Positions 49,208 through 53,129 of a stretch of 53,129 nt of DNA are shown piece after piece. The notes below the pieces were generated by a model. That model was given only the letters and a program-made list of their open reading frames with translations. It was not told where the DNA came from and did not search any database. Numbering within the stretch: position 1 is the stretch's first letter; the number at the start of each line of letters is the position of its first letter. Position numbers and translations under genes: made by a program. The stretch is from Deltaproteobacteria bacterium HGW-Deltaproteobacteria-14 (GTDB lineage Bacteria > Myxococcota_A > UBA9042 > PHBI01), in assembly GCA_002841945.1 (NCBI GenBank), contig PHBI01000119.1:1-53129 (forward strand). The letters run 5' to 3'.

Positions 49208-50782
49208 TCAACCAGCGCGTGACCCCGAGCCGATCAGACCCAGGCGGCGGCCGAGGCGGTAGAGGTTGCCGCGGTCGACGCCGAGGCGGCGGGCGGCCTC
49301 CGACCAGTTGCCGTCCGACGCGGCGAGGGTGTCGGCGACGAGGCGGCGGCGGAAGGCGTCGGTGGCGTCGCCCAGCGACAGGCCGGCGTCCACCTCGTGC
49401 GCGGCGGCGGCTGGGCTCGGCGCGGGGGCGGCGAGGGCGGCCTCGGCGCCGAGGTCGACGTGGCGGGCGTGGACCAGGACCGGGCCGCCGCTCGCCGTCT
49501 CGGCCGCGCGGAGGGCGGCGCGGAGCAGGACGTGCTCGAGCTCGCGGACGTTGCCGGGCCAGCGGTAGCCGAGCAGCGCGTCGCGGGCGGCCGGGGTGAG
49601 GCGGAGCGGCCCGCAGCCGAGCTGGAGCCGCGCCCGGTCGAGGAAGAAGCCGGCGAGCAGCGGCACGTCCGTGAGGCGCTCGCGGAGCGCCGGGACGCGC
49701 AGCGGGTAGACGCTGAGGCGGTGGTAGAGGTCGGCGCGGAAGCGGCCGTCGCGGACGCTGGCGGCGAGGTCGCGGTTGGTCGCGGCGATGACGCGGACGT
49801 CGGCGTGGATGGGGGCGTCGGAGCCGACCCGCTGGACGTCTCCGGACTGGAGCGCGCGCAGCAGCTTGGGCTGGACGGTCAGGGGCAGCTCGCCGACCTC
49901 GTCGAGGAAGAGGGTGCCGCGGTGGGCGGCCTCGAACTTGCCGGCGCGCGGGCCGCTCGCCCCGGTGAAGGCGCCCTTGACGTGGCCGAAGAGCTCGCTC
50001 TCGGCGATCGACTCGGGCAGCGCCGCGCAGTTGACGTAGACCAGCGCCTCGTCCTTGCGGCTCGAGGCGGCGTGGATGCCGCGGGCGACGAGCTCCTTGC
50101 CGACGCCGGTCTCGCCGGTGATGAGGACGGTGAGGTCCGACCCCGCGACCAGCTCCATCTCGCGCTTGACGCGGCGGATGGGCTCAGCCTCGCCGAGGAT
50201 CTCGCCGCCGCGGCGGGCGCGGAGCTCGCTCGAGAGCTCATGGGCGACGAGGCCCTGGCGCCGGAGCAGCGCCTCGAGGGTGTCGACGAGGCGCGCGGTG
50301 CGGAGCGCGGCCCCGGCGAGGGCGGCGAGGGTGGCGACGGTGGCGTCGGTGACGGGGTCGAAGGCGGTCGGATCGAGGGCGTCGACGGTGAGCGCGCCGA
50401 CCACCGCGCCCTCCACCACCAGCGGCGCGCCCATGCAGGCGTGGACCCGGTGCAGCGCGTCCCTGCCGCCGGCGAGGAGGAGCCCGTCGAAGGGGTCGGG
50501 GAGCTCGGCGGTGGCGAAGCGGACGGGGCGCCCGGCGCGCAGGATGGCGTCGAGGCGCGGGTGCTCCGCGGGGACGAAGCGGAGGCCGAGGACGTCGGGG
50601 TGCAGGCCGGTCTGGACGACGGGGTGCAGGCCGTCGGCGGCGAGCTCGAGGAGGCAGGCGGCGTCGCATGGGACCATGCGGCGCACCGCGGCGAGCAGGC
50701 GGTCGTAGCGGTCGGCCGCGGCCAGGTTGGCGCAGAGGTCGGTCGCGAGGTCGAGGAGCGGGCTCAGGGTTGCGTCGGTCAC
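49208..50782 (-). CDS. norR: Nitric-oxide-sensing sigma-54 activator NorR
   Basis: A 524-residue enhancer-binding protein. The N-terminal GAF domain (1-170) has the NorR-specific stretch LPDPFDG and HACMGAPL around the proposed non-heme iron site. The AAA+ domain (about 200-435) has Walker A GETGVGKE, the sigma-54 contact GAFTGA, and Walker B LFLDEVGE. A Fis-type helix-turn-helix ends it (NWSEAARRLGVDRGNLYRLG). The GTG start at 50782 is preferred because E. coli NorR begins at this point and because three NorR-type sites lie directly upstream; no ribosome site is visible. It should activate the divergent YtfE-like gene when NO is present. Confidence 0.92.
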   Translation of the reverse strand: MTDATLSPLLDLATDLCANLAAADRYDRLLAAVRRMVPCDAACLLELAADGLHPVVQTGLHPDVLGLRFVPAEHPRLDAILRAGRPVRFATAELPDPFDGLLLAGGRDALHRVHACMGAPLVVEGAVVGALTVDALDPTAFDPVTDATVATLAALAGAALRTARLVDTLEALLRRQGLVAHELSSELRARRGGEILGEAEPIRRVKREMELVAGSDLTVLITGETGVGKELVARGIHAASSRKDEALVYVNCAALPESIAESELFGHVKGAFTGASGPRAGKFEAAHRGTLFLDEVGELPLTVQPKLLRALQSGDVQRVGSDAPIHADVRVIAATNRDLAASVRDGRFRADLYHRLSVYPLRVPALRERLTDVPLLAGFFLDRARLQLGCGPLRLTPAARDALLGYRWPGNVRELEHVLLRAALRAAETASGGPVLVHARHVDLGAEAALAAPAPSPAAAAHEVDAGLSLGDATDAFRRRLVADTLAASDGNWSEAARRLGVDRGNLYRLGRRLGLIGSGSRAG

Positions 50783-50784
50783 GC

Positions 50785-50841
50785 TGTCGCAATGACACAT
50801 CCTCTCGCTGTTCACAAGACAGCGATGTTGTGTCGCTGACA
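50785..50841. promoter_or_regulatory. Three NorR-type enhancer sites
   Basis: TGTCGCAATGACA (50785-50797), TGTTCACAAGACA (50809-50821) and TGTGTCGCTGACA (50829-50841) each fit TGT-N7-ACA, which extends the known NorR core GT-N7-AC. They are spaced 24 and 20 bases apart. E. coli also has three NorR sites in its divergent norR region. Confidence 0.85.
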
Positions 50842-50886
50842 TCGCCGCCCCTCCTTCGGGCCGCGCGCGCGGCCCCGGGGCGGCGC

Positions 50887-50902
50887 TGGCACGGGCCTTG
50901 CG
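50887..50902 (+). promoter_or_regulatory. Sigma-54 promoter of the YtfE/RIC gene
   Basis: TGGCACGGGCCTTGCG matches the -24/-12 consensus with the invariant GG-N10-GC. It lies 46 bases downstream of the last NorR-type site and 35 bases before the start codon. Confidence 0.9.
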
Positions 50903-50936
50903 TTGGCGGCGGACGTCACACCACCGGGAGAACGAG

Positions 50937-51617
50937 ATGAACAGCCTGAACCTGCTCCACAACGGCGCCCTCACCGTCGCGGACGTCGCGCGCCGGGGCG
51001 TCGCGGCGACCCGCGTGCTGCAGCGCCACAAGATCGACTTCTGCTGCGGCGGCGGGCGCCCCCTCGACGAGGCATGCGAGGCGCGCGGCGTGACCCCCGA
51101 GGCGGTGCTCGCGGAGGTCGCGGCGGAGGTCGCGGAGCCCGACGAGACAGACTGGACGCAGGCTCCCCTCGGCGCGCTGATCGACCACATCATCGCCCGC
51201 TTCCACGATCCGCTGCGGGAGGAGATGCCGCGCCTGGCGTTCCTCGCGCACAAGGTCGCGCGGGTCCACGAGGAGCGCGACGCCCGCCTGCCGGCCCTGC
51301 GCGACGTGTACCTGGCGATCGCCAACGAGCTCGGTCCGCACCTCGACAAGGAGGAGCAGATCCTGTTTCCGTGGATCCGGCGCGGGCAGGGCGGCTCGGC
51401 GGGGGCGCCGGTGCGCGTCATGGAGTCCGAGCACGAGCACGTCGGCGCGCTGCTGGTGCAGCTGCGGAAGCTCGCCGACGACTACGTGGTGCCCGACATG
51501 GCCTGCGGCTCGTGGCGGGCGCTGCTCGAGGGGCTCGAGCTGTTCGAAGCCGACCTCCACGCCCACATCCACCTCGAGAACAACGTCCTGCATCCGCGGG
51601 CGCTGCGGGGAGAGTAG
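50937..51617 (+). CDS. ytfE: Di-iron repair-of-iron-centres protein (YtfE/ScdA/RIC)
   Basis: A 226-residue protein with an N-terminal ScdA-type domain (VLQRHKIDFCCGGGRPLDEAC) and a hemerythrin-like C-terminal domain whose His and Glu ligands are visible (LIDHIIARFHDPL, HLDKEEQILFPW, ESEHEHVG, HIHLENNVLHP). RIC proteins repair iron-sulfur clusters damaged by nitric oxide. The gene has a GGGAG ribosome site, a sigma-54 promoter and three NorR-type sites upstream, so NO induction is very likely. Confidence 0.94.
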   Translation: MNSLNLLHNGALTVADVARRGVAATRVLQRHKIDFCCGGGRPLDEACEARGVTPEAVLAEVAAEVAEPDETDWTQAPLGALIDHIIARFHDPLREEMPRLAFLAHKVARVHEERDARLPALRDVYLAIANELGPHLDKEEQILFPWIRRGQGGSAGAPVRVMESEHEHVGALLVQLRKLADDYVVPDMACGSWRALLEGLELFEADLHAHIHLENNVLHPRALRGE

Positions 51618-51627
51618 GCAAATCGGC

Positions 51628-51664
51628 TCGGGGCGGCCGGGATCCCCCATCCCGACCGCCCCGA
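51628..51664 (+). terminator. Strong hairpin after the YtfE/RIC gene
   Basis: TCGGGGCGG pairs with CCGCCCCGA, then after one mismatch CGGGAT pairs with ATCCCG, closing a C5 loop. It lies 10 bases after the stop codon and is followed by the pyrimidine-rich CTCTTCCTCCCTT. Confidence 0.75.
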
Positions 51665-51990
51665 TCCGACCGCTCTTCCTCCCTTCATCCCCGGACGCTG
51701 AGGTCTCTCTCCCGCCACGTCTGGGGGTGGCTTCGCCCCCCCGGGTGTCGCGGGGAGACACCGAGCAATCGGCGTGCCAGTCGCTCGCCATGAGATCTCG
51801 GGGGGTTACGGTCGAGGCCTGGCGGGCTGTCCCGATCGCCACGCCCGTGACCCGTCCCAATTGTCACAGGTGTCACACCCCGCCGAGGCCGGGTCGCGTC
51901 GACCGCGCCGCGGCGCTCCGCGAGCGCTCGCCGGGTCCCTCGCGCCTGGGACTCGAGCTCCGCGCCGACCGGGTCGGGGACGAACCCCGG
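51665..51990. other. Gene-free gap with two small hairpins
   Basis: No credible gene is seen here. GGGGGTGG/CCCCC (about 51723-51740) and GGTGTC/GACACC (51744-51762) are stem-loops back to back, and a TGTCACA direct repeat lies near 51860. They could terminate the convergent agmatine-deiminase-like gene. Confidence 0.35.
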
Positions 51991-53129
51991 TCAGCGGGCG
52001 ACGGTGAGCGTGATGCAGTGCACGGCGCCCGACCACTGGATGAGGTCGGTGGCGTCGATGGGGACGATGCGGCGGCCGGGGTAGGCGTCGGCGAAGACCC
52101 GCAGCGCCTCGGCCTCGTGGCGGCGGTCGTCGCTGTAGACCGGCACGAACACGACGCCGTTGAGGGCGAGGGCGTTGGTGTAGCTGCGGAAGCGCCCGTC
52201 CTGGTTGGTCGGCATCGGGATCCGGCGGACCCTGAAGCCGGCGCCCAGCATGAGCGCGGCCGCCTCGTCGAGGCGCTCGGCGTTCTCGAGGTCGTCGCCG
52301 TCACGGTAGGCCCCGACGATCGCCTCGGCCGGCCCGGTGATGGTGGCGAGCATGTCGACGTGGCCGGTGCCCTCGCCGGCGAGCGCGGGGACGACGGTGA
52401 CGCGCCCGCAGCCGAAGTAGCTGGCGTACACGTCCTCGAGCTCCGAGATCTCCCAGACGTTGTTGCGCGCGAGCACCTCGTCGCTGACGACGCAGAGGCC
52501 GAGCCCGTCGGACAGCAGGTTGCCGCCCTCGGTGATGAGCGGCGGGCGGCTCACCGCGAAGCCCCACGCCTCGCCGAGGGTCGTCGGGACGACGTCATCG
52601 GACATGCGCGCGCCGTAGTAGCGGGTGTCGATGATGCGGAAGTCGCCGCGCTTGGTGAGCGCGAAGACCGGCCCGTAGTCGCGGATCCAGGCGGAGTCGA
52701 GGGGGACGTGCTCGAAGGTGACGTCGAGGAGCTCGACCCCGGCGCGGCTCAGCCCGAGCTGAAGCTCGGCGAGCGCCGCGTCGGAGTTGTAGAGCACGAC
52801 GACCCGCGCCTCGCGCTGGCCCGCCTCGATGAGCTCGACGTAGCGCGGCAGGAGCTCGAGCGCGTCGTCGGCGAAGGCCAGGATCAGCGCCTGCGCCGCC
52901 TCGAACTCGCCCGGCACGGCGTAGACGTCGCCCGGGATCGGCGTGTAGCCGAAGTCCGGGTCGTCATCGCGCGGGTCGTGCCCCGGTGGCGGGCTCGACT
53001 CGTGCGCCCCGACCGCGACCGACAAGACCGCTGGGAGCGTGGGATCCGGGCGAGCGGCGCGGGACGGCGTGGCGTCGGCGAGGACGTCGGCGCGGAGGGT
53101 CGGCGTGGTGCGCCCGGTCTTCGCGCTGA
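51991..53129 (-). CDS. Agmatine deiminase / peptidyl-arginine deiminase family protein (N-terminus outside window)
   Basis: The frame is open to the right edge with no stop, so the start lies outside; the only internal candidate is a TTG at 53025. The catalytic domain has WIRDYGPVF, EGGNLLSDG, GHVDMLA, SYTNALALNG and the C-terminal active-site Cys in WSGAVHCITL, all conserved in the Porphyromonas-type deiminase family. Agmatine (to N-carbamoylputrescine) or a protein/peptide Arg is the substrate. At least 70 residues of Pro/Asp-rich sequence precede the domain, unlike cytoplasmic agmatine deiminases, which suggests an exported form. Confidence 0.88.
   Translation of the reverse strand, partial: SAKTGRTTPTLRADVLADATPSRAARPDPTLPAVLSVAVGAHESSPPPGHDPRDDDPDFGYTPIPGDVYAVPGEFEAAQALILAFADDALELLPRYVELIEAGQREARVVVLYNSDAALAELQLGLSRAGVELLDVTFEHVPLDSAWIRDYGPVFALTKRGDFRIIDTRYYGARMSDDVVPTTLGEAWGFAVSRPPLITEGGNLLSDGLGLCVVSDEVLARNNVWEISELEDVYASYFGCGRVTVVPALAGEGTGHVDMLATITGPAEAIVGAYRDGDDLENAERLDEAAALMLGAGFRVRRIPMPTNQDGRFRSYTNALALNGVVFVPVYSDDRRHEAEALRVFADAYPGRRIVPIDATDLIQWSGAVHCITLTVAR

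Noticed and set aside
50783..51421. N-terminal extension of NorR by 213 codons
   Set aside because: It is antisense to the YtfE/RIC gene and would swallow the NorR sites and the sigma-54 promoter; E. coli NorR begins at the equivalent of 50782.

Overview
The window is about 53 kb of very GC-rich DNA (roughly 70% or more) with dense coding on both strands. It holds many signal-peptide lipoproteins whose lipobox is followed by Asp-Thr-rich linkers, multiheme c-type cytochromes, a eukaryote-like Ser/Thr kinase, sigma-54 regulation, TonB transport and outer-membrane beta-barrels. This points to a diderm of the Myxococcota / former Deltaproteobacteria type. That is an inference from gene style; there is no rRNA or other phylogenetic marker. 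I saw no tRNA, rRNA, CRISPR array, prophage or complete insertion sequence.

Layout. 1-4100: a partial Ser/Thr kinase and a large zinc-metalloprotease-like lipoprotein carrying an 18-bp tandem repeat. 4109-9408: a redox cluster, with an anchored triheme cytochrome, an outer-membrane barrel and a monoheme lipoprotein on the minus strand, then a small monoheme cytochrome and a decaheme lipoprotein on the plus strand. It looks like a trans-outer-membrane electron conduit. 9532-14010 (minus): a cobalamin riboswitch followed by a surface-type lipoprotein, a BtuB-like TonB receptor and a beta-propeller protein, all overlapping; this is a probable vitamin B12 capture operon resembling BtuG/BtuB systems. 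14103-22047: a dicarboxylate symporter, a phosphopantetheinyl transferase, a polyphosphate:AMP phosphotransferase, two divergent universal stress genes and a degenerate histidine kinase with an intact receiver. Between the symporter and the transferase sits a 217-bp MITE-like element with terminal inverted repeats and a 10-bp target duplication. 22236-31307: a GH31 lipoprotein, an unknown secreted protein without a clean stop, an SGNH hydrolase lipoprotein, an AlkB-type dioxygenase, a GST, an outer-membrane barrel protein and a SEC-C protein.

31319-37884: cysteine biosynthesis (serine acetyltransferase, cysteine synthase), then a four-gene sodium-pumping acyl-CoA decarboxylase (carboxyltransferase, small membrane subunit, biotin carrier, sodium-pump beta subunit) and the NADH-sensing repressor Rex, which has two abutting Rex operators in front of it. 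37928-49133: a UreH-like membrane protein, a DUF2239 gene with a strong, apparently leaderless promoter inside an inverted repeat, a polyprenol-kinase-like membrane protein, a small lipoprotein, RNase D, a YqeY-like protein, a divergent tail-anchored coiled-coil/TPR pair, an epimerase coupled to a large lipoprotein with a possible clan-CD peptidase core and lamin-tail domain, and a membrane-anchored acyltransferase-like protein lacking its catalytic His. 49208-51617: a nitric-oxide module, in which NorR diverges from a YtfE/RIC-type di-iron repair gene with three TGT-N7-ACA sites and a consensus sigma-54 promoter between them. 51991-end: an agmatine-deiminase-family protein running off the window.

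The genes together suggest a redox-flexible organism with surface cytochromes, Rex control, sodium-coupled decarboxylation, nitric-oxide repair, polyphosphate and universal-stress functions, and B12 import. The best leads are the mobile element at the shared stop codons, the B12 operon, the cytochrome-porin cluster and the DUF2239 promoter/operator.
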